Shown here one piece after another: positions 33,451 through 45,465 of a stretch of DNA of 64,000 nt. Positions within the stretch are counted from its first letter, which is position 1, and each line of letters opens with the position of its first letter. A program made the position numbers and the translations under genes. The DNA is from Climacium dendroides (lineage: Eukaryota > Streptophyta > Bryopsida > Hypnales > Climaciaceae), in the NCBI GenBank assembly GCA_950106755.1, contig OX467082.1, positions 35,712,001-35,776,000 on the forward strand. Direction: 5' to 3'. The notes beneath the pieces were generated by a model. It saw nothing but the letters and a program-made list of their open reading frames with translations, was not told where the DNA came from and did no database searches.

Positions 33451-33840
33451 GATTACTACCATTAACACCGATTTCGTTAAAATGGCGGTATTCCGTGTGC
33501 CATTTTGATGTAAAGGTGCTTCCAAATTCCGTTAAAATGGCAGACAAGAGTTCTGGTACGCAGCCGGTTGAATGTAGTACGTAGTGGTGTGCGGCTAATG
33601 TTTGCGTTGAACATGAAGGTAGGAATTTTTGAGAAGGAATTGTATGAGAATTTTTGAGTAGGATTTGTACAAGAATTTTTGAGTAGGAATCTTATGAGAA
33701 TTTTTGAGTACTAGAAATTGTACGAGACAATGGCTAAGGTGCAATTAGTGAAATTCTTTTGTGAATAATTCTCAGAATGCTCAATATTTTGGGATCTTAG
33801 TTGCTTGAATGGGTTACTTTTGTCTCCTCCACAGTCAAGC
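33451..33840. other. No gene seen; short direct repeats
   Basis: From 33630 to 33715 the unit GAATTTTTGAGTAG recurs three or four times. The stretch ends where retroelement X begins. Confidence 0.5.
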
Positions 33841-33843
33841 ACC

Positions 33844-36310
33844 TCAAGAAATGTCCTTTACAAGTATCATCATGGCATGCTTCATTGCTTTGAGGATTTT
33901 TGTGGTTTCAGGTTCACTCACACACCGATGAAGGACACCATCAATTCCGTGCCGATACAATCGGTTTGCAATAAGAGCGTAATGCCGGCTATTCACCCTA
34001 ATCTTCCTCCTCTCATTAGCATCCAAGTATTCGGGAAAGGTTTGGGTGCTCAAGAAATTAGAAATGTAAGTGTCCTATGTGGAAACCGCCATGATGTTAA
34101 ATAGGTTGGCATCAGGGAGATCATCCTCAGTGTCTTCCGTGCCTACTTTATCCGAAAGTTGAGAAAGATGGTCCGCTTGGAGGTGCAAACAGCCGGGTTT
34201 ATACACCACCGTGTAATCTAACTTGCTAAGGAGTAGTACCCATCGGGCCACCCGGCCACTAAAATCCGATTTGTTGACCATATACCGCAAGGCTAGGTGG
34301 TCCACAAAAAATACCACGGGATTCATAAGGAGGTAGTGGCGGAATTTTTTTCATGCTAAACACCATGGCTAAGCACTCTCTCTCCGTAGTGGAGTAATTC
34401 CTCTCCGCGGTCGTGAGTTGCCAACTAGCAAATGCAATGGGGCAATCCTTGCTCCCAGGCTCATGTACTTGGCACAAAGCGGCTCCAACGGCTATCGCTA
34501 AAGCATCACAATATACATGGAATGGTTTGTTCCATCCAGTGGAACAAGGCAAGGGAAGGTGGTTAATTTGGCCTTAAGAGCATCAAAATCCTCTTGGCAC
34601 TCGGGGCACCAAACAAACAGTGTGTCCTTCCGCAAAAGCTTTGTTAAAAAGAGAGCTGAAATGGTATAATTTTCCGTAACATTGCAGTACCATCCGAAAT
34701 GTCCTAAGGCTCGTTGGATGCCTTTAATTGTAGTAGGAGGCTCCAAATTAGTAATCACCTCTATCTTTTCTGAGTCCGGTTCCTTGCCGGCCTTGGATAC
34801 CACGTATCCTAATAGTACACCTCTCTCTACTGCAAAATATAATTTTGTTGGGTTCAAAGAAAGGCCATATTTCCAACAACGCATAAAGCATTTTTGGACT
34901 TTGGATAGGTGGTTTACCTTCGACGATTGGGTACTAAAGTCGTCAATGAAGACGGACATTGACTTATGTAACAAGTCAAAAAAGATGAATGTCACTCCTC
35001 TTTGGAATGATGAGGGTCCATTGCATAATCCAAATGGTAGCTTTATACAAATGAAAGTACCCCATGGGATAATAAAGGTGGTTTTATGCCAATTCTTGGG
35101 GTGGATCTCCATTTGATTGTACCCAGCATACCCATCCATAAATGTGTACAACTCCTCACCGGATACCTCATCTAATATTTGGAATATGAACAGGATGGGG
35201 AAGTGGTCTTTTTGGGTGACTTTGTTGAGGCACCGATAGTCTATGCATACTCTCAATTTTTCATTTTTCTTTTTGACAAGAACCATGGGTGAGACCCAAT
35301 CCGTAATCTCTACCAGTCGTATGAATCCGGCTTCAATGAGTTTTTCAAGCTCCGCCTTCACTATAAGTTAAAGGCGGGGATTCATCTGGCATAGATTTTG
35401 ACGTACCGGTTTGACGTTGGGAAAAAGGGGAATTTCGTATTGAACAATGTTCGGAGGTATGCCCTTGAGGTCTTTATAAGACCAAGCAAAAATATCTTGG
35501 TATTCCATTACAAGGTTGTGGTATTGTGCCACTTCTTCCTTGGATAATTGAGACCCCACTTTTATAGGGCGGGGTTCCTCTCCTTCTAGTGACACATCCA
35601 CTTCTTGCCAATCCTTGGTGGAAATGTGCATCGGATCGGTTGGGCCATGGTACCAATCTTGTGGTACTTGTAGATGGATGGGAAGGTCATTCCCCACCTC
35701 CACATTTGTGGAGGTTTGACAGAAATGGAGGGGTGGTGGGAGAATATCTTCTTCATTCAATAGTTCCTCTAAGCCATGGGTTTGAGTACCATCCAACTCT
35801 AAAGTGTAAACGGCCTCATACTCTACCTTGTCTACTAACATCACAACATTGGAACACTCTTCCAATTGTTCATCTACCAAGCTTGTGGTGATGACATTGG
35901 TCATTTGAAATCCAAGGGTCTCATGGTCTTTGGGGTGTTCCCGAAGCCATTTGGCAAACTCCTCATTGTCTTCCCAATCATAAAGACTAGGGCCTAAATT
36001 TTTTATAGGACCTAAATCAATGGGATCTTTTTGGGGAATCAATGTAGAGTGCAATACTCCTACATTCTCAACATTGGAATCCATTACAATTTTGGATTTT
36101 GCCCTATTCCATGAAATGGTAGGAGTATTCCGAGATCCAATGGTGATTTGAGTCCGATTGTTCGGTGGACCAAACTTTAAATATGATTTGTCAATGGACC
36201 AACATTTGGAAGCATTGGCCTTCCTCAACCAATCTTGACCTAAAAGGAGGGGATAGGCGGTCTTGTTGGTCATTAACCTCAACACATGAAAGATTAAGGT
36301 GTAGACTTTT
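33844..36310 (-). pseudogene. Ty3/gypsy element X, pol part (protease end, RT, RNase H, integrase N-end), broken
   Basis: Read on the minus strand. 36310 down to 35368 gives the end of the protease region (AYPLLLGQDWL) and the linker typical of plant gypsy pol (DIFAWSYKDLKGIPPNIV). 35361-34498 gives reverse transcriptase with DYRCLNKVTQKDHFP, GYAGYNQMEIHP, PFGLCNGPSSFQR and FIDDF in place of the usual Y-x-DD. 34552-34075 gives RNase H (FHVYCDALAIAVGAAL, FVDHLALRYM). 34053-33844 gives the integrase zinc-binding region (HYALIANRLYRHGIDGVLHRC). Frameshifts separate the pieces. The integrase core and the 3' LTR are absent. The reading frame at the 36310 end continues, after removal of element Z, into the protease at 62905 onward. 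Confidence 0.85.
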
Positions 36311-36315
36311 TCCCC

Positions 36316-36767
36316 TATCAGACACCTCGTTCGGCATCCAACAATTTGGTTGGTGTCAATGCTTCTTGATGGGCTTTCAATCAGATGCAGGGATCCATAT
36401 GGCTCAGTCAATAATTGTACAAGGCTTTCGGGAATATCTTCTTGGCATTAGAGAATTAGAGAATTAGCTCATCCACTCCCCGAGCTTCTATGCCTGCAAC
36501 TGCGTAGGCAATCCAAAACCACTAGCAAAAGATCCAAAGTTAGCAGGTCATGAAGTCAAGCGCTTGAACAGGAAGCTTGGAGGGATTGAAGCTAAATCTT
36601 ACATTGTATTGATAATATGTTGAATGAAGGACAACACCCCCCTCACTAGGCTTTAAGCTGCTTCACTGCAACCATCATGGAGTAACTGTTGCACAGTTAT
36701 TTCCCTACTTTGATCCGTCAACGTTCCTGATGAAATGTTACCCGATTGGAACGATGCAATCGTGACA
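36316..36767 (-). repeat. 3' LTR of element Z, about 452 bp
   Basis: On the minus strand it starts TGTCACGATTGC and ends ..CGAGGTGTCTGATA. It matches 62456-62899 along its length with small differences. The chromodomain ORF of Z runs straight into it. X pol resumes at its other end. Confidence 0.8.
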
Positions 36768-36780
36768 TTACTCCCCCCTT
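36768..36780 (-). other. Polypurine tract of element Z
   Basis: AAGGGGGGAGTAA on the minus strand directly precedes the LTR start TGTCACG, the expected position for second-strand priming in LTR retroelements. Confidence 0.7.
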
Positions 36781-36784
36781 CAAG

Positions 36785-39700
36785 GCCATAAAGTCCATGT
36801 GTTTTGTAATACGATCCTGGCGCATTGGAATGAAGCTTGTAGAAATCAACCACCACATGTGGAGCATTACGTAAATTCCCTGTTGGTTCCCAAGAATTTT
36901 TTTCAGGACCATATCCCTTCCAGGCCACAAGATATTGTAACTTTTTCCATCGTCCATTCAATCGAGAGTCTAAGACCTTACTAACTTTCCATTCTAGATC
37001 CCCTTCTGGAGTCACAATGGGTGGAGGTGGTCGTTGTCTTCATCCTGCAATAGTGTCAGGTCGATATTTCTCCAATAAAGATACGTGGAACACGTTGTGG
37101 ATTCGAAGAGTTCTAGGTAACTTGAGCTGGTAGACTAAGTCAGATATTTTTGAGATGATGACAATTGGTCCCAGGAACTTTGATGCTAGTTCTTATTTGG
37201 TAGTGTTGTAGAAATATTATTATGGCAAAGTAATACCTTGTCGCCTATTTGAAAAGAGGGCTGAAGTTGCATGCTGCGGTCATAGTGGCGCTTGGCTTGA
37301 TCCCTTGCTATTTTTATCATGGTCTTGGTTTTCTTCATATATCTCCTTGAGAAGACAAATCCTGTCCTCAGCTGTAGGGACACTTGAATCCGAAGGTACG
37401 ATAAATGATAGCGCTAGGTGATAGCCATATATAGCATAGAATGGAGAATAACCTGTAGCGGAGTGGAGTGAGTTATTGTAGGCAAATTCCGCTACCAGAA
37501 GAAGGTCAGACCAATCATCCTATTGCCTAGTTGTAAACATGCGTAGAAACTGTTCTAATACCTGATTCACACGCTTCGTTTGATCGTCTGATTGCGGATG
37601 GAAGGCTGTTGTGAGACATGCTCGAATGCGGAGAAGTTCGTTAAGGCGTTTCGTAAATTTGGAAATGAATACCGGTCTCTGGTCCGATATAATTTCCTCG
37701 AGGATCCCCCATGGTGCTCCAGCTGCCAAAATAGGTTGTAACAGCCCATAGCAAGTATAATGCGTTGGTTTCGACCGTTGGCATATTTGCAAAGAGTGGG
37801 CCAATAGAAGGTCCTTGTCACCAAGTCCACTGTTTTTGCTCAGCCTTGATGTCCCGCCATTGGGGCATCATGCCTAGAGCGTAATATTTGTCAATGCAAA
37901 TCCTCATCATCAGGTACAAAAATTGCATTTTGAAAATAGAATAATCCATTATTAAGTTTATAATCTTTAAATCGACGGCAGATGTTCACTGGGGCTTGGT
38001 CAAGCCCACTCATGAAAAATGCCAATATAGGCTTGAGGGTGGTATCATCATCCATTAGTACTTTAATTCGATCAATAATTTGAATGTCAGTCCATACTAA
38101 GGTAATTTCCTCCATAGCTGCTAATTGTAGTAACGGTTTTGACTCCTGTCGAGATTCTTGTAGGAAATCAGGGTGTCTTGACAACATATCTACTTGACCA
38201 TTTAACGTTCCCGGACGATGATGGATAATGAAATTGAATGCCGAGAGTTGTTCAGCCCATCGAGCTTGTTGACGATTGAGCTGTTTGGTTGACAAAAATT
38301 GCTCCAAGTTTTTATGGTCGGAAATTACCTGGACTTAATGTAGCGAACCTTCCAAGTAAACCTGCCATTCTTGAAATGCCAAAACGATGCTTAGCAATTC
38401 TTTATCATTTGGACAGTTTGACATAAAGACCATGCCGATGCAATCGTTGAAGAACTTCTTGAACAATTAAGCGATGTTCTTCCAAATCTTTCAAGAAAAT
38501 AAGAATGTCGTCTAAATAAATTACAATTAATATATCTAAGAGGTAATAAAAAATATGTTGCATATGGGCTTGAAATTGAGCAAGAGCGTTGGTTAAACCA
38601 AAGGGCATGACTAAATACTCAAATAATCCATAACAAGTTTTGAATGTTGTTTTAAATTCATGGCCAATTGCCATCGCACTCGGTGATAGGCCTGTCTTAT
38701 GTCTAGTTTTGTAAATATTCTTGCTCCTACTAGTCAATCAGTTAAATCAGGAATTAATGGAAGAGGATACCGATTTCTTATGGTGACCTTATTTAAATTT
38801 CTGTAGTCGATACAAACTCAAATAGTCCCGTCCTTTTTCTTGACAAAAACAATGGGAGCAGAAACCGGAGATTTTGAGCGGCGGATCCAACCTTTGCCTA
38901 AATTTTCTTCAAGATAGCGTCGTAATTCCTCCAACTCCACTGGAGACATAGGCTGTAACCCCGTATTGCGGGGCTCCTATCCCTCCTTAAACTCTATTTT
39001 CATATCGGATGTACTGTTAGGGGGTAGCTCATTGGAGGCTTGTTCACTAAAAACCTCCTATAAATCCTGATACTCCGCTAGAATCTGAGCCTCCATTGAT
39101 TCTTCAATCTTGGCTCCGTCAATCAACTTTGATACTTCAAGTACATATAGCTCAACTTCCTTTGCCGATAACTAAAAAGCCACTACAGACACCAAGGCAT
39201 GCTTCAGGGCTATTAACTTAGCCTTGGTTGAATTCCTACGCCAAAGTGGTTTGTCGACCTTGTTAGGAACTTGCTACGCTAAATGTGGTAGCTGCTGTAT
39301 TGAATCCGGCGGCCCAGGAGACAAGCGGCTTCTTTCCAGCTTGGAACTTAGCGAAGAAAGTGGGTTCAACGGCTCACTCTCTTCCATTGCTTGACTTAGT
39401 CTGCTTACAAGTATCTCCCTTGGATCATGTTGTTCCATTGTCCTTTCCACCGTAATTGCTGGCATTGTTGGCATTGGCTGCAAACAATGACGACGACAAT
39501 TAGACGAAATAAAAAATTACGTGGTTTCGGGCCCACCAAATGGTAGGATCGTTACAGATAAGCCATGGCGTTCCCAAAATACAAGGGTAACGGCCAGTGT
39601 TTGTAAGATCGGCTACAACTGTTTCCCGGTGATTTCCTACTACCAACTCAATTGTTGCTTCGTGGGTGATGAGTCTTGAATTGATAATTCTACCGTCAAT

Positions 39701-40039
39701 TACCCAAACTTCTCGTGGAACTAGCTTGGCTCGCACGGTTGTTCCACACTCTCGAGCAAAATCTTGATGCATAAATATTCATGTTGCCCCTAAATCTACT
39801 AACGTGGTTGCCACGAACGAATTAACTCGAGCATCCACTATTAAATGCGCTCCTGGATTTGTAGTGGCTTGTAAGTAATGTGGGATTATTGCCCTGTCAG
39901 TTGGCCATGGTTGAGGCGGGGAGGCATCATCTACTATATCCCACTTTGAGATCATACTTGCTATCGTTTGAGGCGTGCCCGGGTGGGGAATGCTGGTATG
40001 CGAGCGGGGGTCTGTGAGCGGCGAGCTGGAAGCGGGCAT
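36785..40039 (-). pseudogene. Element Z pol: protease, RT, RNase H, integrase, chromodomain (broken)
   Basis: Minus strand, in order. 40039-39500 is the aspartic protease region (VDARVNSFVATTLVDLGAT, catalytic DSG altered to DLG; later CILGTPWL). 38737-38405 is RT with PFGLTNALAQFQ and the YLDD catalytic site in VIYLDDILIF. 38307-37891 is RNase H (FNFIIHHRPGTLNGQVDMLSR). 37830-37520 is integrase (TFYWPTL, SDQRPVF, TAFHPQSDDQTKRVN). 37383-37186 is the integrase C-part, and 37015-36785 is a chromodomain (YLVAWKGYGPEKNSWEP). The chromodomain places it among chromoviruses. Several frameshifts and stops make it inactive. Confidence 0.88.
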
Positions 40040-40383
40040 TAGTGAGCAAGGAGTGGTAATATTGGAAGAAAAAAGAATGGGTTTAAGAAAAAAATAGGAT
40101 TAAAAAAATGAGATAGTGGATGAAAGAAGGAATGAAAGCGGATTTGAAAAATGGATGAAAAAGTAGATGACAATGGATGAATGTAGTTGGGTTTAGGGTT
40201 GAAAGTGGATGAAAGTGGATGAATGTAGTTGGATTTTGGATGAACATGGATGAGAAATGGATGAAAGTTATTGGGATTTTGGATGAATGTGGATGAAAAA
40301 GTGGGTGAGTGTGATTGAAAATTTGGATGAGAAGAATATCTTTTTTCAAAAAAGAATTGAACTAAGAGAAGTTGGAGAACCAA
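40040..40383. repeat. GGATGAA minisatellite at the inner edge of element Z
   Basis: From about 40114 to 40340 the core GTGGATGAA / ATGGATGAA recurs more than ten times with short spacers, in a loose superunit containing TGTAGTTGG(G/A)TTT. Several frames are open only because of the repeat. It marks the junction between pol and the 21-kb insert. Confidence 0.65.
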
Positions 40384-40783
40384 GTTAAATTAAATTTTCA
40401 AAAATTATTTAGACTTCAAATCCTTTTAATTGAAATTTATGAGCCAGAGAGTTTGGAGTTTAAATCATTGTGGTGGAGAATTGAGTTGAGAATCTAGTTT
40501 TAAAACTTTGAAAATCAAAAAGTGGCTGGCTGGCTTCTCACCCATAAGGTGTTGCTCTCTGGAAATGATATTCTGCTTTTATATGAGTCTATTTTGGTGA
40601 TGTTTACGTAGTGTTTTGAGACCTTAAAGTATGCTGTTAATGGGCGTGCTAATTTCCAAGGTTTTGATTATTTATCATTAATGTGACTAATGGAACGAAC
40701 TTATTCATGATTATTGAGACGTGCGTTTTGGGCACCTGGTTTTTGCTTACATCCTGGGTACTTATATGATTTGCTGCTCTAAG

Positions 40784-42057
40784 TGCCGCAGACCGTGCAG
40801 GTGTGGTGAATGTATTGAAGGTGAGTATCAGTTCTTTCTCTAACCTCAGTGTTCTGCTGTCATTTGACTTCCCTCTTTTGGTTTAGGCTGTTTTCATCTG
40901 GTCCAAGTTACTGAAATCAAAAGTATAAGAATATCTATAAATTTTCAACTTGTTTCTTTGACCTCAGACCTTTGATTTCTGGAATTATATTACCATTTTT
41001 GTATTATGGTGGCAATTCGGTTCTGAGTGGTGGAATTTCATGACAAGCTGCAGTCGCTAGCGGGACAAGCATCTGGCTATTTAGATTCGCTTCCCAAGAA
41101 AGTGAAGCGACGTGTGGCAGTTCTCCAGGAGCTCCAGGTCGGTCTCTTCGGGACTCAGGAGGTCACATTGGAGAGTTCATTTGTTTAGGGTTTAGGAAGC
41201 ACAACTTATGTTTTGGCCTGCTCAATGTGGATAAAAATATTCTTCTGGATTGTATTACCATCTCAAGGAGTTTTCCCATTTGTGGCATACAGGCTGATCA
41301 CGATGAGCTCGAAGCGAAGTTCAATGAGGAGAGAGCGGCGCTTGAAGCCAAGTATGCGAAATTATATGAACCTCTTTATGTAAAGGTATGTAAATTTATC
41401 TTAATTGAGGAATAGTAGAGTACACTGGGCAGCTTCCGGCCTCACATACTGGTTTGGGGCTTGTCTACCTGATTCTTTCCAAACTTGAATTCGGAGGGTA
41501 ATTTTATAAATATCTGCTGTTGTTGCAGAGAGCGGATATTGTTAGTGGTGCTGTTGAGGTTGAAGCTGCCAAGGATGAAGCTCCTGAACCTGAAGATTCC
41601 ACGGCAGAGGGCAAGGAGGAAGGTGCATATCTCTTTGTACCAGTAGTATTTTTTAGGGTAAACGGTATAGCTCAGGCTTGAATGCCATTTTCTTTCTATT
41701 GTGCAAAGATTGAGGTCTTGCACGTGTTCTTATGGTTCTACTTTTCACTCTATTGTTCTTATGAATGTTAGAATGCTCTTATGCATTATGGTGGTAGCAG
41801 TCCTATTGTCCAGATTCATTACTGATGTTGTACGTACTTAAACCTTGTTTTGCAGTCAAGGGAGTGCCAGAGTGTTGGCTGACAGCAATGAAGACCCATG
41901 AGATTTTGAGCATGCAGGTATACTTGTTCGTTTGAGACTTTGGATTTACACTAACACCTAATTTCTTAGAGATCATATCAAGAATAAATACTTCGTTCAT
42001 TATTGGATTCAATTTTGTACCGACCTCCCTTGGTGTTCGCAGATTACTGAGCGCGAT
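40784..42057 (+). pseudogene. NAP1: NAP1-type histone chaperone gene, 5' fragment
   Basis: NAP1 proteins carry histones H2A/H2B in cytosol and nucleus. Six plant NAP1 exons are visible with GT-AG borders: 40784-40820 (ADRAGVVNVLK), 41048-41137 ([19 protein letters not shown]), 41293-41385 ([19 protein letters not shown]), 41530-41622, 41856-41918 (KGVPECWLTAMKTHEIL) and the first bases of a sixth (ITERD at 42043-42057). The exon phases agree. After ITERD the sequence no longer resembles NAP1; the histone-binding core and acidic tail, about two thirds of the protein, are missing. The true first exon and ATG lie upstream or are lost. I call it a fragment, probably captured or left by a rearrangement. 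Confidence 0.85.
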
Positions 42058-42059
42058 GC

Positions 42060-42650
42060 AGATATTCATAAAAAATTCAGAAGTAAAAGTAGGGCAGGCA
42101 CTCAAAATTTCCTTTCTATTAGGATGCACCGACTCATACCCGAATCTACAGTAAGTTATACAGACTTGACCTTATTTGAAATCTGCGTCAAGGGAAGGCT
42201 TCCTGTCCATTAGTATCTGGAGTAGTACAGATGCTGCAACAAGCTTCGTAAAATTTAAGCGTTACAGGCATGCAAAGATACGGAACACAGCTGACACGCG
42301 AAGATTTGACGACGTACTAGCAAGCTGGAAAAAAAATGAAAAAGAATATTCCAGATTTGGAATGTTAGTCCACTTATATCAACCTCAATATAAGGCAGCT
42401 TTCTGTGTGACCTAAGTTCTAGAATCCAAGTGCAGGAACTGACACAAAATCTTTTGCCAAATCTTTTGTGTGAAGCCAGAGATCGTCTACTACTGAGACT
42501 CGATAGCTTAGGCAATAGAGTAACTCATCCTACTAATAGACTGCACTACAAGATACCATGTGTCGAATGCATGACTGAAAGATGGAACCCTCTAGTCACT
42601 CAATACACTTCCTCATTGAAAGGAATGATTGGAAATTGGGAATTGCAACA
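42060..42650 (+). other. Unidentified exon-like sequence between the NAP1 and citrate synthase fragments
   Basis: Two plus-strand stretches have protein-like composition. One is about 42230-42415 (FKRYRHAKIRNTADTRRFD and onward). The other is about 42430-42640, containing VTHPTNRLHYKIPCVECMT, then RWNPLVTQYTSSLKGMIGNW. I recognise neither, and I cannot connect them by a confident splice model. They may be exons of a third captured gene or may overlap the 3' untranslated region of the minus-strand citrate synthase. Confidence 0.3.
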
Positions 42651-42653
42651 TTC

Positions 42654-45465
42654 TCATACTGCTCCCGCCTGCCTGCGCTTCGTTGCGTTTGAGACAGCGA
42701 TTTTGCTACGTTTCTCAGTGTTTTCAGCAACAATACGGTTGCTGTTAGGAGAGTAATGGCGCAGCCACTCCCCTTGATACCACTGCACAATGGCAATACC
42801 AGCATTAGAAAAGTAGAAATAATAAGGCAGAAAATTTTGTACCGATAAGGTCTTCTCAAACTCGCTTTTGTGGCCAAGACTATGAATACCATTTCGAATA
42901 TTAGAGTTCCTCATCCATCCAGAATGGCTTGCGTATGGTTTTCAGTAGGATTTGAAACAAAGTGCTGAATAAATCGCTAACCTGCTGAGGACGCATGATT
43001 TTAGTGTCAGGGTCGTCAATGGATTCTTTCCAGTGGGCAAGATATCCAGCCATACGGGGAATGGCGAAGAGTACTGGGAAAAACTCAGTTAGAAATCCCA
43101 GTGCCCTGCACGAATAGAGCCAAAAAACAAGTCTAAGAGGGTAGACGATTGGATAGATAGAGAAGCCAGACGACTCAAAAAGTTATTAGAAACGCAAAAG
43201 GTTCTAAGATTTAAGCATTTGACCATACAACAAGCAAAGCAGAAAAGCAATAAACGAGCAAAAAATATTCAATCCAAGCAAAAGCATCTGACTGTGCTCA
43301 ACACAACGGACGTTCTAAAAGCAGTTCACCCTAGCGACTTAATGTAAAAGTGACAAGCTTCTTCTCCTGAGCAATATTGTAGGGATTACCTATGAATTTT
43401 CCGAAAACCAAAATCTAAGTATATGTTATCTAATCACTTGCCAGCACCCAACATTTTCGAAGGTTAGCCGGAAAAAAAACGCACAACATCTAACAAGTTA
43501 CGCACCTGTAAATGACACCCGAATAGAAGTCAACATTCGGGTATAATTTCCTCTTTACAAAATATTCATCCTCAAGAGCAGCCTTCTCCAAAGCAACCGC
43601 CACCTGCACGCAAAAACAAGAACGTAAACGTCACTCTCCGGTTAGTCACAACATTGGGCATCCTCTAGTCAGAAGGTAAAGAATACAAAAGCAATCAAAA
43701 AATGGAACCACACCAATTTGTCCCAGATCGATCTGACCTTTCCAAGAATGCGCACAATCTGCTTGTCCCTCACAGCTTTGTTTGCGTACAAATCTTGACC
43801 CTCATAGTACACCAAAATTTCCAAACAACATATGTCAGCCTTGTTGACCAGTTGAAATACCCAGATGATTTGAATCAATGAGATCTACATCAACAATCCC
43901 CACTCGGTAAAATCTCAAGAACTCGCATCTCATGTGCAAGAATCGTCCATCCAACCAAAATGTAAGATCGCATGAACTTCAGAGTCAATGAGAAAAAACT
44001 ATGTCTCTTGCAACAATCCCACATGACTATAAAGAGGGTATTGTACAATCTGCACATGCTTCGCACAGAATAAAACACGGAACTAAACTAAACTATTCTT
44101 TACATCAAGACAAATCACGAAAGTTAAGAAGTTTAATATCTGATAAATAAATTGTACCTGAAGAGCAGGGTTGGCATCTGGGTGAAAAGACGACAGAGCA
44201 CAGATGGATCCAACTAGCATTCCCATGGGATGAGCGTCATGTGGTAGCGCAGCTAAAACATTCTGCTCCCACATGAGCAGATGCAGAACCCATCAGATGT
44301 TACCATAGTGCAGTTTCACAGGTTAAGTCTGGAAGTCTTAAATGCAGATTCGTGAACAAAATCTCAAGAAGAGACAATCAATTAACACTGAAGTGTAATT
44401 ATTTTTTTAAAAGCTTGACGACTCTGTATTACAATCTAGATAACAGAATGATTTGAAGAGGAAAACAAGACACACTAGTACTCCTTCTGGAACAGCAGAG
44501 TGCTGGGATATAGAAGCCTCCCAGTCAGACAACTGATCTTTTGTCGGTAAATTGACGTACACTGCAGATACCAAACTTCGTCAAAACATCACATTATATA
44601 AAAGATCCCTAATGTGATCAGCATCTAATATTCAGATTGATTGGCCTCACAAAAAATGTAAAATGAGGGATTCTGATCTCAGAATTTACTAATACTCATT
44701 GAAGCAAAACCCAAAACCGCGTTTTCCAATGACACTCAGACATATAGAAGTATGACCCAAATAATGAATAACAATGAGGTCGTCAAGGCCCCGTCAATCA
44801 CAGCTATATCCATCACCAGTGTGTGTTCAGAAAAACAGACGTGAAAGACACTTACTCAAAAGGAAAGCAACCTCAGGAAAGGTGCTCTTTTCAGCAAGCT
44901 CCTCAATGGGATAACCTCGGTATCGCAAAATACCCTTGTCTCCATCAATGTATGATATTGTTGAGCGCACGGGTGCGGTATTCAAATATCCTGGATCGAA
45001 CAGTCTAAGTCCATTTCCATCTCCACCAGCAGTAATCTGCAGGAAATCACACCACCACTCGTTAAATAGCCATGTGACAAGTTATGGGAGCTGTCGGATG
45101 TCTTAAGACTTTCCTAGTACGTCATCAAATATCCAACAAACGTATCTCCGAGTCTCTCACCACGTACAAAACAAAACAAATCACTGCAACGATTAAAAAT
45201 TAAACTCAACCTCTTACCTTCTTGAAATCTGTAGCTTTTACTGTTCCTCCTTCACTGATTCCAATTTCATACTTCTTCCCAGTCCGATTGTCCACGATTG
45301 TCAAAGTCCCTGCTCCACCTGAAAATTTTGGTGCGGTTTGAGCTGATACAGTGAATGCTTCAAGCATTGGAGAACAAGATGAGCTCCCTGATTCTAAATG
45401 ACCTTGCAAGATCGATAGTCTCTTCGAGGCAGACATCTCTGAGGCGCTATGAGCTTGCTCCATAT
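42654..45465 (-). pseudogene. CSY: Peroxisomal (glyoxysomal) citrate synthase gene with internal exon loss
   Basis: Citrate synthase joins acetyl-CoA and oxaloacetate; the plant peroxisomal form serves fatty-acid breakdown and the glyoxylate cycle. Exons on the minus strand: 45465-45218, 45036-44856, 44561-44476, 44262-44158, 43800-43738, 43603-43506, 43105-42982, 42783-42654. All have AG/GT borders and matching phases. The N-terminus has a perfect PTS2 signal, RLSILQGHL (residues 15-23 from the ATG at 45461-45463). Later come [56 protein letters not shown] (catalytic Asp) and GEWLRHY. Between GQDLYANKAVRDKQI..LGK and [10 protein letters not shown] about 160 residues are missing, including both catalytic His regions. 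Only 134 bases separate those exons and the junction is in frame. It cannot be an active synthase, although a transcript could still be translated. The 5' end includes at least one intron in the leader. Confidence 0.88.
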
